A stretch of DNA of 64,000 nucleotides from Deltaproteobacteria bacterium (GCA_020444045.1 JAHLLS010000001.1:372001-436000); one strand, 5' to 3'. Counted from the stretch's first letter, positions 43,912 to 54,376 are shown. Program-made: numbers and translations. Notes: generated from the letters alone by a model not told the origin.

Positions 43912-44688
43912 TCATTCCGCAGGGGGACGGTTTTCAGGAGCCTCTTCTTCGGTGTCGGCGGCATCCAGGGGCTTCCGGCCGAAGATGCGTGCCCCCACGA
44001 TACTGACTTCATAAAGGAGCATGAGGGGCAGCGCCATCATCACCTGGGTCACGACATCCGGCGGTGTCAGAATGGCGGCTCCAGCGAAAAACAGGAGAAC
44101 GGCGTACTTGCGGTTCCGCTTGAGAAAAGGCACCGTGACCAGTCCCAGTTTGGCCATAAACGTAATCACCAGGGGCAGCTCGAAAACCACCCCGAAGGCC
44201 AGCAGCAGCTTCGCTGCAAAGGACAGATACTCCTTCATGGAGGGCATCGGGCGAATAGTCTCGGTGGCGAATCCCAGGAAGAATTCGAACCCGTAAGGAA
44301 AGACGATAAAATAGCCGAACAAGGCCCCGCCCACAAAGAAAAGCGTCGAAAGAAAAACGATGGGCAGAAGCATTCGTTTTTCCTTGTCGTACAGGCCGGG
44401 GGCCACAAACATCCAGAACTGGTAAATGAGGACCGGTGAGGCCAGGCCGATGCCGGTCAGAAAGGCGACTTTCAGGTAGGTGAAAAAGGCTTCCGGCAGA
44501 TTGGTGAAAATGAGGGTATCCCCTTCCGCCATCACCAGTTTCAGCGGCCGTACCAGAATTTCGAACAGATATTCCTTGAAGCCGTAAGCCGCGGCAAAAC
44601 CTATGGCAACGGCAATAAAGGAGATGATAAGCCGGCGCCGAAGTTCATCCAGGTGGGAGGTAAACGGGATTTTATCGTCGTCATTCAT
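43912..44688 (-). CDS. tatC: twin-arginine translocase subunit TatC
   Basis: TatC is the six-helix core that recognises twin-arginine signal peptides and exports folded proteins. The ATG at 44688 overlaps the end of tatB (ATGAATGA). The 258-residue protein has the N-terminal SHLDELRRRLIIS motif, FFTYLKVAFLTGIGLASPVLIYQFW and FPYGFEFFLGFAT. A short proline- and glutamate-rich tail (EEEAPENRPPAE) ends it. Cofactor-bearing Mo and Fe-S enzymes of sulfate reducers are typical Tat cargo. Confidence 0.95.
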   Translation of the reverse strand: MNDDDKIPFTSHLDELRRRLIISFIAVAIGFAAAYGFKEYLFEILVRPLKLVMAEGDTLIFTNLPEAFFTYLKVAFLTGIGLASPVLIYQFWMFVAPGLYDKEKRMLLPIVFLSTLFFVGGALFGYFIVFPYGFEFFLGFATETIRPMPSMKEYLSFAAKLLLAFGVVFELPLVITFMAKLGLVTVPFLKRNRKYAVLLFFAGAAILTPPDVVTQVMMALPLMLLYEVSIVGARIFGRKPLDAADTEEEAPENRPPAE

Positions 44689-45037
44689 CGCGGGGCGCTT
44701 TCTCTGGCGTACGGCTCGGCGGTGGCTCGGGCGCGGGCTCCGTGGACGGACTGTCATCCGGCGCGGCGTCTGCAGACGACGGTTTCGGTTTGGCGGATTT
44801 GAGAGGGTTCAGATCAACCGCATCTTTGACATCTGTGTTGAGGTCATCCAGGGATTTTTTAACGTCTTGCAGATCGCCTTCAATATCCATGGATTCTTTG
44901 ATTTCACGGGTGGCTTTTTTAAATTCGTTCATCGCGCGCCCAAGAGACTTGGCCAGGTCGGGTAGCTTTTTGGGGCCGATGACGATCAATGCAATCGCCA
45001 GAATCAGGATCATTTCCGGCATGCCGATACCGAACAT
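44681..45037 (-). CDS. tatB: Tat translocase subunit TatA/TatB family
   Basis: One N-terminal membrane helix (MFGIGMPEMILILAIALIVIGP) with the conserved Glu at position 8, then the amphipathic helix KKLPDLAKSLGRAMNEFKKA and a long acidic, proline-rich tail, 118 residues in all. TatB-like by length and by its overlap with tatC, though the amphipathic helix also resembles TatA; it may serve both roles. A GAGGAG site precedes the ATG. Confidence 0.85.
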   Translation of the reverse strand: MFGIGMPEMILILAIALIVIGPKKLPDLAKSLGRAMNEFKKATREIKESMDIEGDLQDVKKSLDDLNTDVKDAVDLNPLKSAKPKPSSADAAPDDSPSTEPAPEPPPSRTPEKAPRDE

Positions 45038-45154
45038 GACGATACTCCTCGGTCAGGGTCGCCGCATTCATCGGCCACCGTGTTGGATGGGGTGAACCGC
45101 TATGGAAGCGGCAGCACATTAAACTTGGATCATTACTGTGTTTCTAATCGTCCG

Positions 45155-46393
45155 TCAAGGCGAGGTTGGCGCTGTTTCAGGCTTGAGCACAAGAAAATAA
45201 AGGTCTCCCGGATGCTTCAAATGACCGGCGGCGGTTTCGGCATAGGCGCCGCTGCCCCAGAAAAGATCGGCGCGTCCGGGGCCCTTGATGGCGCCGCCGG
45301 TATCCTGGTTGAGAACGAACCGCTTGAGGGGCGCCCACTCCCCGATCTCACGCTGGCTGGAAACCAGAGGCTTGTGGGTGTCGACGTAAGCCAGGGCTCC
45401 GGCCGGGAAGATGTGCCGGTCGGTGGCGATGCTGCGGCCGGGTGTGACCTCGACACCGAGGTTGCCAAGGGGGCCGGTGTTCCCGATCCGGAAGAACACA
45501 AAGCTGGGGTCCAGGTAGAGCATGCGCTCCGTTTCTTCAGGGTGTTCGCGGAAGTAGCGCCGAATCCGCTGCATGGACATCTCTTCCTGCGGCACTTTGT
45601 TCTCCTGGATCAGATGCCGGCCGACCAGATCGGCCGAGTGTCCGTTTTGAGCGGCATACAGGATGCTCACCTTTTGGCCGTCCGGGGTTTGCAGGCGACC
45701 GGAGCCCTGTACCTGAATGAAATAGAGATCGACGGGGTCCCGCATCCAGGCAATCACCGGGGCTTTTTCCCGCAGAGCCCCATCCCGCTGAATCTCTTCG
45801 CGGGTGTAATAGGGCACCAACCGCTGCTTTTGTACGTGCCCGATAACGCGTTTACCGGCCCATTCCGGTGAGAAATCTCCAAGGTTGACCGTCACGAGGT
45901 CTTCCGGCAGGCCATAGACCGGGATCGAATATTCCGGTGACGGTGTCAGGCTGCCGGGATACAGTGGTTCGAAATAGCCGGTAAACAGGACATTATCGTC
46001 CGGTGGGCGTCCAATGGACCGGTATACGGAATAATGCTGCCGGATAAACCGGTTGAGCTGGTCTTGATTGGGGCGGGTGGCCACAAAATCCCGGAACTGC
46101 TCCAGGGAGCGCGTCATATGGGGCTTGTCGTATTCCGTCGATCCGAAGCGAAAACGACGATCATCCGGCACCCGGCTCAAATAGGTCAGGCTCTGGTTGA
46201 TGGCCGTTTCGATGCCGTCGTAATCCATGTCATCGGCAAACTGCGGCAGGTCGCCGGCATCCATGATGGCCAGGACGGGTGGCGCAACGCCCGGGCGATC
46301 AGGGGTATAGCGGGCGCACCCGATCCACAGAAGCGCCAGGCCAAGACCGAGGGCCATGGCTGTGCGGGACGGGCGATGTCGATGGGTCGTCAT
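45155..46393 (-). CDS. mltA: membrane-bound lytic murein transglycosylase A
   Basis: A 412-residue lipoprotein: signal peptide with lipobox ending LLWIGC (Cys near 26). The MltA domain covers about 110-290 (NVLFTGYFEPLYPGS, IAWMRDPVDLYFIQVQGSG). A 3D (DPBB) domain holds the catalytic Asp (SIATDRHIFPAGALAYVDT and QDTGGAIKGPGRADLFWGSG). It cleaves glycan strands to 1,6-anhydro-muropeptides at the outer membrane. Its ATG overlaps the rmuC stop (ATGA), so the two are translationally coupled. Confidence 0.94.
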   Translation of the reverse strand: MTTHRHRPSRTAMALGLGLALLWIGCARYTPDRPGVAPPVLAIMDAGDLPQFADDMDYDGIETAINQSLTYLSRVPDDRRFRFGSTEYDKPHMTRSLEQFRDFVATRPNQDQLNRFIRQHYSVYRSIGRPPDDNVLFTGYFEPLYPGSLTPSPEYSIPVYGLPEDLVTVNLGDFSPEWAGKRVIGHVQKQRLVPYYTREEIQRDGALREKAPVIAWMRDPVDLYFIQVQGSGRLQTPDGQKVSILYAAQNGHSADLVGRHLIQENKVPQEEMSMQRIRRYFREHPEETERMLYLDPSFVFFRIGNTGPLGNLGVEVTPGRSIATDRHIFPAGALAYVDTHKPLVSSQREIGEWAPLKRFVLNQDTGGAIKGPGRADLFWGSGAYAETAAGHLKHPGDLYFLVLKPETAPTSP

Positions 46394-47835
46394 TCTTGCG
46401 TATCCTTTATGCTGGGGCGCGGGGTGTGCGCGATCGTTCGGGGTGACGCCAGGGCCGGGTCTTCGCCGGCCACGACGCCCAAATCCTCGAAGCGCCGGGC
46501 GGTGGTCAACACGCGGCGCTCAAATGAGCCGGTCATACGGTTATAGTGCTGCACGCTGCTTTCGAGCGCCTTGCCCACCTGATCCATGTGGCGGGCCATG
46601 ACCTGCAGGCGGTCGTATAGCTCCCGGCCCATGCGGCAGACGGTTTCGGCATTGGCGGCCGCCTGTTCCTGGCGCCAGCCGAAGGAAACGGCCTTAAGGA
46701 GGGCAATCAAAGTGGTCGGCGTGGCCAGGATGACATTTTTCTGGATGCCGGTTTCGATGAGCGCCGGGTTGCGGGAGAGGGCCGCGGAGAAGAAATTTTC
46801 GCCGGGAATGAACAAAACCACGAATTCCGGCGTCGGGTCGAAATGGGCCCAATAGGATTTGGCCGACAATTGCTGGATATGGTTTGCCACCTGTCGGGCA
46901 TGGTGGTCCAGATGGGTCTCCCGTTCCGCTTCCGATGTGGTTTCGAGCGCATCGAGATAGGCGGCCAGGGGGACCTTGGCATCCACCAGAATCAGCCGCC
47001 CGCCGGGCAGGCGAACCAGCATATCCGGTCGCAGGCGCTGCCGCCCATCGGAGGATGTGGGTTGTTCATAAAAATCGCAGTGGGCTTGCAGCCCGGCCAT
47101 TTCGGCCACCCGCTTCAGGGTGATTTCGCCCCAGCGACCGCGCACATGTGGGACTCGCAGCGCTTTGACCAGTTTGCCGGTTTCCTTGTGAAACAGATTC
47201 TGGGTTTCGGCCAGGGCGTGCAGCTGCTGACTCAGCTCGCCATAGGCTTTTTCGCGGGCCCGTTCCAGGGAAAGGGTATGGTGGTCGTAGCGTTCGAGCG
47301 CCTCCCGGATGGGCTTTAGCATGCCGTCCACGGCCTGGGAGCGCTGGGCCAGATCGTTCCGGGCGGCATCCACCTGGCGAGCCAGCGCGGATTGGGCCAG
47401 ATCGAGAAAGACCTGATTGTTTTCTTTAAGCGCATTGGCTGAAAGCGCTTTATAGGCATCGGTCATGCGGGCCTGCCAGTCCTTCATAAAGGTCAGTTTT
47501 TCCCGCATGGCTTGCCGATCCCGGCGAATGATGGTTTCCAACCGCGCCCCCCGTTGGCGGGTTGCGGCCAGTTGTTCCTGCAGCGCGAGCAGACGGGTGT
47601 CGCGTTCTTTAAGCGTGCGCTCCAGCGTTGCCAGCTGCTCGGTTCGGGCGCGGGCTGTGGCGCTTTCTTCGGTCAGATGGACGATTTCCTGCCGACTCTG
47701 TTCCAGCTGTTCGCGGGCCGTGCGCTGGGCCGCGAGGAACCTGCGGTTGGAGAGCAGGCGGGCGATCCACCAGGCCACCATAAAACCGATGGCGCCGGCG
47801 GCCAGCAGGTGAAGGACCTCCCGATCGAACGTCAT
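46390..47835 (-). CDS. rmuC: DNA recombination protein RmuC homolog
   Basis: I chose the ATG at 47835 (AGGA 8 bases upstream), giving 481 residues; upstream codons overlap moaC. A membrane anchor sits near the N-terminus (LHLLAAGAIGFMVAWWIARLL). A long coiled coil (about 30-215, rich in Gln/Arg/Glu) follows. Then comes the RmuC nuclease-like domain (VRGRWGEITLKRVAEMAGL, GGRLILVDAKVPLAAYLDAL, FVVLFIPGENFFSAAL). E. coli RmuC limits recombination at inverted repeats. It is translationally coupled to mltA and follows moaC by 31 bases, so it shares the Mo-cofactor transcript. Confidence 0.9.
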   Translation of the reverse strand: MTFDREVLHLLAAGAIGFMVAWWIARLLSNRRFLAAQRTAREQLEQSRQEIVHLTEESATARARTEQLATLERTLKERDTRLLALQEQLAATRQRGARLETIIRRDRQAMREKLTFMKDWQARMTDAYKALSANALKENNQVFLDLAQSALARQVDAARNDLAQRSQAVDGMLKPIREALERYDHHTLSLERAREKAYGELSQQLHALAETQNLFHKETGKLVKALRVPHVRGRWGEITLKRVAEMAGLQAHCDFYEQPTSSDGRQRLRPDMLVRLPGGRLILVDAKVPLAAYLDALETTSEAERETHLDHHARQVANHIQQLSAKSYWAHFDPTPEFVVLFIPGENFFSAALSRNPALIETGIQKNVILATPTTLIALLKAVSFGWRQEQAAANAETVCRMGRELYDRLQVMARHMDQVGKALESSVQHYNRMTGSFERRVLTTARRFEDLGVVAGEDPALASPRTIAHTPRPSIKDTQE

Positions 47836-47866
47836 AGCGGTGATCCTGTGGTGTGCGAGCGATCGT

Positions 47867-48361
47867 TCACGCCGGGCCGCCCGCTGTTCCGCGGGCGTAG
47901 TCACCGCTTTTGCCGCCGGACTTGCTGAGTAGCCAGGTATCCACAATGGCCATACCCCGGTCATAGGATTTGCACATATCATAGACGGTAAGGGCGGCGA
48001 CCGTGGCGGCCGTCAGGGCTTCCATTTCTACCCCGGTCTGATCGATGACCCGCACAGCGGCTTCGATACGAATCCGGTGGGTGGCGGCGTCCGGGAAGAA
48101 ATCGATCGCCACATGCCGCAGCGCTAACGGGTGGCACATGGGGATCAATTCCGCCGTCTTCTTGGCAGCCATGACACCGGCAATGCGTGCCGTTTCGAGA
48201 ACATTGCCCTTTTTAATGGTTTGGTCGGTAATACGGTCGAAGGTCTCCGGCTGCATAACGACAACGGACTGCGCCACCGCACGGCGATCGGTCGGCGCTT
48301 TGTTGCCGACATCCACCATGCGAACACGGCCCTGCGCATCGAGATGGGTAAACGATCCCAC
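47867..48361 (-). CDS. moaC: cyclic pyranopterin monophosphate synthase
   Basis: MoaC acts after MoaA in molybdopterin synthesis, making cyclic pyranopterin monophosphate. A GTG start at 48361 has GGAGG 9 bases before it. The 164-residue protein has MVDVGNKAPTDRRAVAQ, the KKGNVLETARIAGVMAAKKT stretch, PMCHPLALRHV and the metal/substrate-binding VEMEALTAATVAALTVYDMCK. Part of the run mobA-moaE-moaC-rmuC-mltA. No moaA is in the window. Confidence 0.95.
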   Translation of the reverse strand: MGSFTHLDAQGRVRMVDVGNKAPTDRRAVAQSVVVMQPETFDRITDQTIKKGNVLETARIAGVMAAKKTAELIPMCHPLALRHVAIDFFPDAATHRIRIEAAVRVIDQTGVEMEALTAATVAALTVYDMCKSYDRGMAIVDTWLLSKSGGKSGDYARGTAGGPA

Positions 48362-48381
48362 GATGGTGTTCCTCCCCGTTC

Positions 48382-49409
<1,028 letters not shown>

Positions 49410-49683
49410 ACCCGGAACCCGTCAGGTCGGATACCGGTGATAGTTAAGTGTTTTTATAGCGTTATCGATGATTTGGAAGGATCTATCATAGTGGAAACAG
49501 AAAACCAAGGCAAGGCGATTTGCGTGGCGCCGGACCATATAGACCCAGAATACCGACAATAGGCTTGATCTCCCTTCGGCGGATGATATAAGCCAAATAG
49601 TATGGCGTTTTGCCCGGGCAATCGGGTATCGGCGAAAATTTTTCCAACCGGCAAGCCCCTGACAGCTCCCACAGGAGACCCTC

Positions 49684-50226
49684 ATGAGCAAAAGCGAAAT
49701 GGTTATGGATGCCAAGGATATCGAGCGCACGATTGTCCGGATGACGCACCGCATCCTGGAGGTTCATAAAGGGGCGGCCGACCTGACGCTGATCGGTATC
49801 CAGACCCGCGGTGTCTTCCTGGCCAAGCGGATTCAGGACAATATCCGCGCCATCGAGGGCACCACCGTGGCCACCGGTGATATGGACATCACGCTTTATC
49901 GCGACGACTGGACCCGCATCAGCCATCATCCGGTGGTGCAGGCCACGGATATTCTCTTTTCGGTGGACGGCAAGGAAATCATCCTGGTGGACGATGTGCT
50001 CTTCACGGGCCGTACGACCCGGGCGGCCATGGACGCCATCATGGACTTCGGGCGCCCCGACCGCATCGAACTGGCGGTCTTGGTGGATCGGGGGCACCGT
50101 GAACTGCCCATTCAGGCGGATTATGTGGGGCGGTTTATCGAGACCCGCCGGTCCGAGATGATCAATGTCGGTCTGCGTGAAAACGACGGCGAAGACAAGG
50201 TGCTTATCGAAGAGCGGCAGGATTAG
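49684..50226 (+). CDS. pyrR: bifunctional pyr operon regulator / uracil phosphoribosyltransferase
   Basis: PyrR is an RNA-binding attenuator of pyrimidine genes with uracil phosphoribosyltransferase activity. The 180-residue protein carries the PRPP loop VDDVLFTGRTTRAAMDAI, preceded by GIQTRGVFLAKR and LYRDDW. An AGGAG site precedes the ATG. No pyr operon is nearby, so any attenuation target lies elsewhere. The 274-base gap upstream (49410-49683) shows no clear attenuator. It is followed by moaB after 2 bases. Confidence 0.94.
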   Translation: MSKSEMVMDAKDIERTIVRMTHRILEVHKGAADLTLIGIQTRGVFLAKRIQDNIRAIEGTTVATGDMDITLYRDDWTRISHHPVVQATDILFSVDGKEIILVDDVLFTGRTTRAAMDAIMDFGRPDRIELAVLVDRGHRELPIQADYVGRFIETRRSEMINVGLRENDGEDKVLIEERQD

Positions 50227-50228
50227 CC

Positions 50229-50735
50229 ATGGGAACACACGAACACAAAGCAGCGGCCTTGCGGCATTTACGGGTAGCGATCCTGACGGTGTCCACCACC
50301 CGCAGCATCGCGGAAGACAAAAGCGGCCAGTGGATGGCCCGCCGGGCGGCCCGGGAAGGCCACCAGGTGGTGGATCACCGTGTCGTAACCGATGATGCGC
50401 CGGCCATTGTTTCTCAAGTGCATGAAATCGTTGCGGCTTTCCGGCCCCATGCCCTGCTCGTTACCGGCGGGACCGGGATCGGTCCCGCCGACGTCACCAT
50501 CGAGGCGGTGCGCCCCCTGCTCCACAAGGAGTTGACCGCCTTCGGGCCCCTGTTCGCTCAGTTGAGCTACGAGGAAATCGATTCGGCTGCCCTGCTTTCC
50601 CGGGCCACCGCCGGGCTTATCGAGCAAACCCTGCTCTTCTGCATGCCCGGCAGCCTCAACGCCTGCAAGCTGGCCTGCAAGGCCCTGATTTTTCCGGAAC
50701 TGGGGCATCTCGCCAAACACGTCCTCAGCGGTTGA
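50229..50735 (+). CDS. moaB: MoaB/MogA-family molybdopterin-binding protein
   Basis: A 168-residue protein of the MoaB/Mog family that adenylylates molybdopterin before metal insertion. Visible: AILTVSTTRSIAEDKSGQWM, the MPT-binding VTGGTGIGPADVTIEAVRPLL and the C-terminal FCMPGSLNACKLACKALIFPELGHLAKH. AGGA lies before the ATG, 2 bases after the pyrR stop, so the two are coupled. The pairing with pyrR is unusual for function but not for operon layout. Confidence 0.93.
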   Translation: MGTHEHKAAALRHLRVAILTVSTTRSIAEDKSGQWMARRAAREGHQVVDHRVVTDDAPAIVSQVHEIVAAFRPHALLVTGGTGIGPADVTIEAVRPLLHKELTAFGPLFAQLSYEEIDSAALLSRATAGLIEQTLLFCMPGSLNACKLACKALIFPELGHLAKHVLSG

Positions 50736-50747
50736 CTTTCCCCACGG

Positions 50748-53021
50748 TCACTTCTTATCACCCACGCATGGCTCCCCGAAAATCGCCTCGTTGATCGTCT
50801 CTGCCAGAGGGGCCGGTGCTGGCAGCAAGCAGTCGTCCAGCGTGACTGCCGGCACACAGCCCATCAAGGCATTGGTCAGCAGAATCTGATCGGCATCGTA
50901 GAGGTCCACCGGATACAACGGCTTGTGCCGGATCTGGTATCCCATCGCGATCAGTTGCTCCAATACACAGGCTTCCATAACGCCCGGCAGAACATGGGCC
51001 GATCGCGGGCGATAGACCGTGCGTCCGTGGACCGCCAGCAGGTTGGCGGTGTTGGTTTCGGAAAGGGTGCCGTCCGGGTTGACAATCACCGCTTCGTCGG
51101 CCCCCTTGGCCTGTGCCCACCGGCCGGCTTGCCGGTAAAAAAGATAATTGAGGGTCTTATGGTCGGCGAGGGGTGTCTGGCGCGGCTCGGGATAGACGAA
51201 CAATTTAAGACCGGCCGCATCCAGCACCTGCAGACGATGGCGGTAGGGACGGGCCGTGACGATCAGGTGGTAGCCGGGGGCCTCCGATGGCTGGCCCCAG
51301 GCGGCGGTCAGGCGCACGCAGGCGGTGGCGGCGGATAGCTGATTGTGTTCCAGAACCTGGCGGATCACGGCCTCCCAGGTGATATCCGGCGGCGGGCCGC
51401 CGAAGAGTGTTTTCCAGCTTGCTTCCCAGCGGGCCTGATGCCGGGCCAGGAGCGGTATTTTCCCGCCAGCGGCGCGGATGGTTTCAAAGAAGCCGAACCC
51501 ATAGCGGACCCCCTCGTCGCCAACCGGGAGGCGGGCGTTCCCGGCGTCGCAGATGCGGCCGTCAAACCAAACTTTTTCAGGTCTTACCGCCAATGGGGCG
51601 CACTCGGCACACACGTTCACCAGGGTGCGTCCTTTGTGCAGGGTTTCTTCGTACTCGTCGGCGGGGTCCGAATCATAGACAATGCCGCCGCCCACGGAAA
51701 AGGCCATGCGGTCCTGATGGATAACGGCCGTGCGGATCGCGATGGACAGGTCCAGGGTTCCGTGGAAGCTGATGTATCCGATGGATCCCGTGTAGACGTG
51801 CCGGCGGTCGGGTTCGAGTTCGTCGATGATTTCCATGGCGCGTATCTTCGGGCACCCGGTAATGGAACCGCCCGGAAAGGTTGCCTGGAGGAGATCGATG
51901 CTGTCCCGATCTTCGGCCAGCTCGCCCTCCACGGTCGATACCAGGTGATAGACGTTGGCATAGGCCTCGACGGTTTTATGGGCCGTCACCCGCACCGATC
52001 CGCCCCGGCAGACGCGGCCGATGTCGTTGCGCAGGAGATCGACGATCATGGATAGTTCGGCGTCGTCTTTGGTGCTGGCTTCCAGTTCTTCCCGCATGGC
52101 GTTGTCTTCGTGGGGGTCGCTCCGGCGGGGTCGCGTGCCTTTGATGGGCCGGGTCTCAACATGACGGTCGTCCAGCAGCAGGAAACGCTCCGGGGAGGTG
52201 GAGACCAGATGATGGTCGCCGGCGTTCATGAAAGCGAAGAAAGGGGCCGGGTTTTTCTGGTACAACGCCCGGAAAAAGCCGAAGGGACTTCCCTGGAACC
52301 GTGTTTCAAACCGCTGGGAGAGATTCACCTGGTAGACATCCCCTGCCGCGATATAGTCCCGAATACGCTGGACCGCCGCTTCATAGTCCGGCCGGTCGAA
52401 ATTGGACTGCAGCCCGCCCTGCTCCACCGCAAACCCTTCGTCCGGCAGGGGGGTCTTGAGAAGCGCCGCCATCCGATCTTCGCCTTCCGGTCCCAACCGC
52501 CGGTACCCCTTGCGGCGCACGATTTCATGCAGGCGGGTTTGCTGTCGCTGCTTGTCGTAAACAAGGATCATCGATGGTGCGTAGAGGCACAGGTGCGGCA
52601 GCTGCCAGCGGTCCACCGACGTTCGGGGGAGATTTTCAAGAACGTCTTTCAGGTCGTAAGCCAGGTAGCCCATGAGTCCGGCGGCCAGAGGGGTCGGGGT
52701 CCCGGCAGTCGGGCGACGGTGATAGTGGTTCACCACCGCCCGCATGGCATCCCGTGGATCCATCCACAGGGCGTGTGTCTGGTGGTCTATGGTGAGCCGC
52801 AGGTCGTGGCCCCGCCCCTTAAGGGTGAGCCAGGGATCGAAGCCCAGGATATGATAGCGGGCGCTTTCCAGATCGCCGCCGCTGAGCAGCAGGACCGTGC
52901 CTTCTTGGGTGGCCACGCGGGCCGCCAGATCCATGAGAGGGCCGTCCAGGGATATATCCCGTGTGCGGATGCTTTCGATGTGCCCGCCGGCCTTTAAAAT
53001 ATGATGGGTGGCGATGGTCAT
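50748..53021 (-). CDS. fused aminodeoxychorismate synthase I and aminodeoxychorismate lyase (PabB-PabC)
   Basis: A 757-residue fusion for p-aminobenzoate synthesis. Residues 1-465 are a chorismate-binding PabB domain: YQVNLSQRFETRF, PIKGTRPRRSDP with the PabB-type nucleophilic Lys, and GSITGCPKIRAMEIIDELEP. The remaining about 270 residues are a fold-type IV PLP lyase (PabC): GVRYGFGFFETIRA near 515, then KTLNYLFYRQAG and SETNTANLLAVHG. Such fusions occur in many bacteria. pabA lies directly upstream by 17 bases, so the pathway chorismate to p-aminobenzoate is complete here. Confidence 0.93.
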   Translation of the reverse strand: MTIATHHILKAGGHIESIRTRDISLDGPLMDLAARVATQEGTVLLLSGGDLESARYHILGFDPWLTLKGRGHDLRLTIDHQTHALWMDPRDAMRAVVNHYHRRPTAGTPTPLAAGLMGYLAYDLKDVLENLPRTSVDRWQLPHLCLYAPSMILVYDKQRQQTRLHEIVRRKGYRRLGPEGEDRMAALLKTPLPDEGFAVEQGGLQSNFDRPDYEAAVQRIRDYIAAGDVYQVNLSQRFETRFQGSPFGFFRALYQKNPAPFFAFMNAGDHHLVSTSPERFLLLDDRHVETRPIKGTRPRRSDPHEDNAMREELEASTKDDAELSMIVDLLRNDIGRVCRGGSVRVTAHKTVEAYANVYHLVSTVEGELAEDRDSIDLLQATFPGGSITGCPKIRAMEIIDELEPDRRHVYTGSIGYISFHGTLDLSIAIRTAVIHQDRMAFSVGGGIVYDSDPADEYEETLHKGRTLVNVCAECAPLAVRPEKVWFDGRICDAGNARLPVGDEGVRYGFGFFETIRAAGGKIPLLARHQARWEASWKTLFGGPPPDITWEAVIRQVLEHNQLSAATACVRLTAAWGQPSEAPGYHLIVTARPYRHRLQVLDAAGLKLFVYPEPRQTPLADHKTLNYLFYRQAGRWAQAKGADEAVIVNPDGTLSETNTANLLAVHGRTVYRPRSAHVLPGVMEACVLEQLIAMGYQIRHKPLYPVDLYDADQILLTNALMGCVPAVTLDDCLLPAPAPLAETINEAIFGEPCVGDKK

Positions 53022-53038
53022 GTCGTTTGGTCGGCGTG

Positions 53039-53665
53039 TCAGTGAATCGTCAGGGGTGATCCCGTGCGTGCGGCCTGACGAACCGGTGTCGCCAGCGGCC
53101 CTAGCCGCAGGAAATTTTCGACCAGTTCAAACCCGGTCTCCGTCATAAAACTCTCCGGATGGAATTGGACCCCGTGCAGCGGGAATTCAGGGTGGGACAG
53201 GCCCATGATGACGCCGTCGTCGCTGCGGGCGTTCACCGCCAGGGCCCGGGAGTGGACCTCCACCATCAGGGAATGGTAGCGGGCCGCCGTAAACGGGCTC
53301 GGCAACCCCGTGAACAGGGCCTGGCCATCGTGATGGACGGCGCTTACCTTGCCATGCCGGGGAAGAGGCGCCCTTACGGTCCGCCCCTGAAAGACTTCAT
53401 TGATGCACTGCATGCCAAGACAGACGCCCAGGATGGGAATCCGGCGATGCCATTCGCGGATGATCGGAATGGAGATGCCGGCATGAGCCGGGTCTTTAGG
53501 CCCCGGGCTGACCAGAAGATAATTTGGCGCGAGCGCGGCAACTTGGTTCAGCGCAAGCTTATCGCTGCGGAACACCAAGATGTCCAGATCGTACTGCAGA
53601 AACATCTGGACCAGGTTGTAGGTGAAGGAGTCGTAATTGTCGATAACCAGCAGACGGGACCGCAT
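53039..53665 (-). CDS. pabA: glutamine amidotransferase of aminodeoxychorismate synthase
   Basis: A 208-residue class I glutaminase supplying ammonia to PabB. The triad is visible: Cys in LGVCLGMQCINEVFQG (near 81) and His/Glu in VQFHPESFMT (near 172). TrpG-type activity is possible in principle, since TrpG and PabA are alike, but the PabB-PabC fusion is adjacent and no trp gene is. GGAGGGC precedes the ATG, immediately after a terminator-like hairpin. Confidence 0.92.
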   Translation of the reverse strand: MRSRLLVIDNYDSFTYNLVQMFLQYDLDILVFRSDKLALNQVAALAPNYLLVSPGPKDPAHAGISIPIIREWHRRIPILGVCLGMQCINEVFQGRTVRAPLPRHGKVSAVHHDGQALFTGLPSPFTAARYHSLMVEVHSRALAVNARSDDGVIMGLSHPEFPLHGVQFHPESFMTETGFELVENFLRLGPLATPVRQAARTGSPLTIH

Positions 53666-53681
53666 CGGTTTTGCCCTCCAT

Positions 53682-53715
53682 AAAAAAACGCCACCCCTCT
53701 GAGTCTGGGTGGCGT
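53682..53715 (-). terminator. intrinsic terminator / attenuator in front of pabA
   Basis: On the minus strand ACGCCACCC (53715-53707) pairs with GGGTGGCGT (53696-53688) and is followed by seven T residues (53688-53682). It ends 17 bases before the pabA ATG. It may end the ModE-like transcript or act as an attenuator in the pabA leader; no Trp-rich leader peptide is seen. Confidence 0.75.
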
Positions 53716-53840
53716 CGGCCTATGGCATAACTCAACAAAATCAAGCGAATTGTATAGGCCACCATATCAGATTGAACGCGCTGGTCAAGCGGCGCTTGAA
53801 CCTCTAAAAGCAAAAGCCGTCAATCTGCTGGGTCTCGGTA

Positions 53841-54224
53841 TTATGTTACGGGCGGGCGGTCTTTTTCGGCATCCCCGGTAAGGTGGACGGACATTAAATC
53901 GTCGTAGATGTCGTCGGATTCTTTTTCCATGACCGTTTGGATGCGGCGATACTGTTTCATCAGCTTGATGGCCAGGGGCGTCAGGCAAGATCCGCGACCT
54001 TCACGGGCCACCAGCGATTGACCTAAACGTTCTTCCGAGGCTTTGATCCGGCACCAGACGGCCCGATAGCTCATGCGCAGGTCTTTGGCGGCGGCCTGCA
54101 GCGATCCCAGGCGATCGATCGCGTCCAGGATGCGGTAGCGCCCCAGGCCAAAGACAACGTTGCCTTCCGCGTCTTCGATCCAGAGTTTGGATCGGATGTG
54201 GTAGTCGATGGTTTTTGCCGGCAT
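53841..54224 (-). CDS. ModE-like winged-helix regulator without molybdate-binding domains
   Basis: The ATG at 54224 has AAAGGA about 9 bases upstream, giving 127 residues. It matches the N-terminal DNA-binding half of ModE: GRYRILDAIDRLGSLQAAAKDLRMSYRAVWCRIKASEERLGQSLVAREGR (in pieces about 30-80). The TOBE/MOP molybdate-binding part is missing, as in the short ModE-like regulators. It is divergent from the Mo-enzyme operon, its likely target. Whether it senses molybdate directly is doubtful without the MOP domain. Confidence 0.85.
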   Translation of the reverse strand: MPAKTIDYHIRSKLWIEDAEGNVVFGLGRYRILDAIDRLGSLQAAAKDLRMSYRAVWCRIKASEERLGQSLVAREGRGSCLTPLAIKLMKQYRRIQTVMEKESDDIYDDLMSVHLTGDAEKDRPPVT

Positions 54225-54376
54225 ATTTTTTTCCTTTGCAAACCGCACTTTTTTCTATCAGAAGTCCCCCTGCGAAACAATCCCGCCTCTGCGTCGTTTT
54301 TTGTCGGTACAGCTACATGGATGTTTCGTACAAAACAAAAATAAACGCAAAACGACCATTTATAACAATATCAAAA

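Noticed and set aside
42125-45037. YcaO plus tatBC as a RiPP export cassette
   Set aside because: TatBC is a housekeeping translocase, there is no precursor peptide, and adjacency alone is weak evidence.
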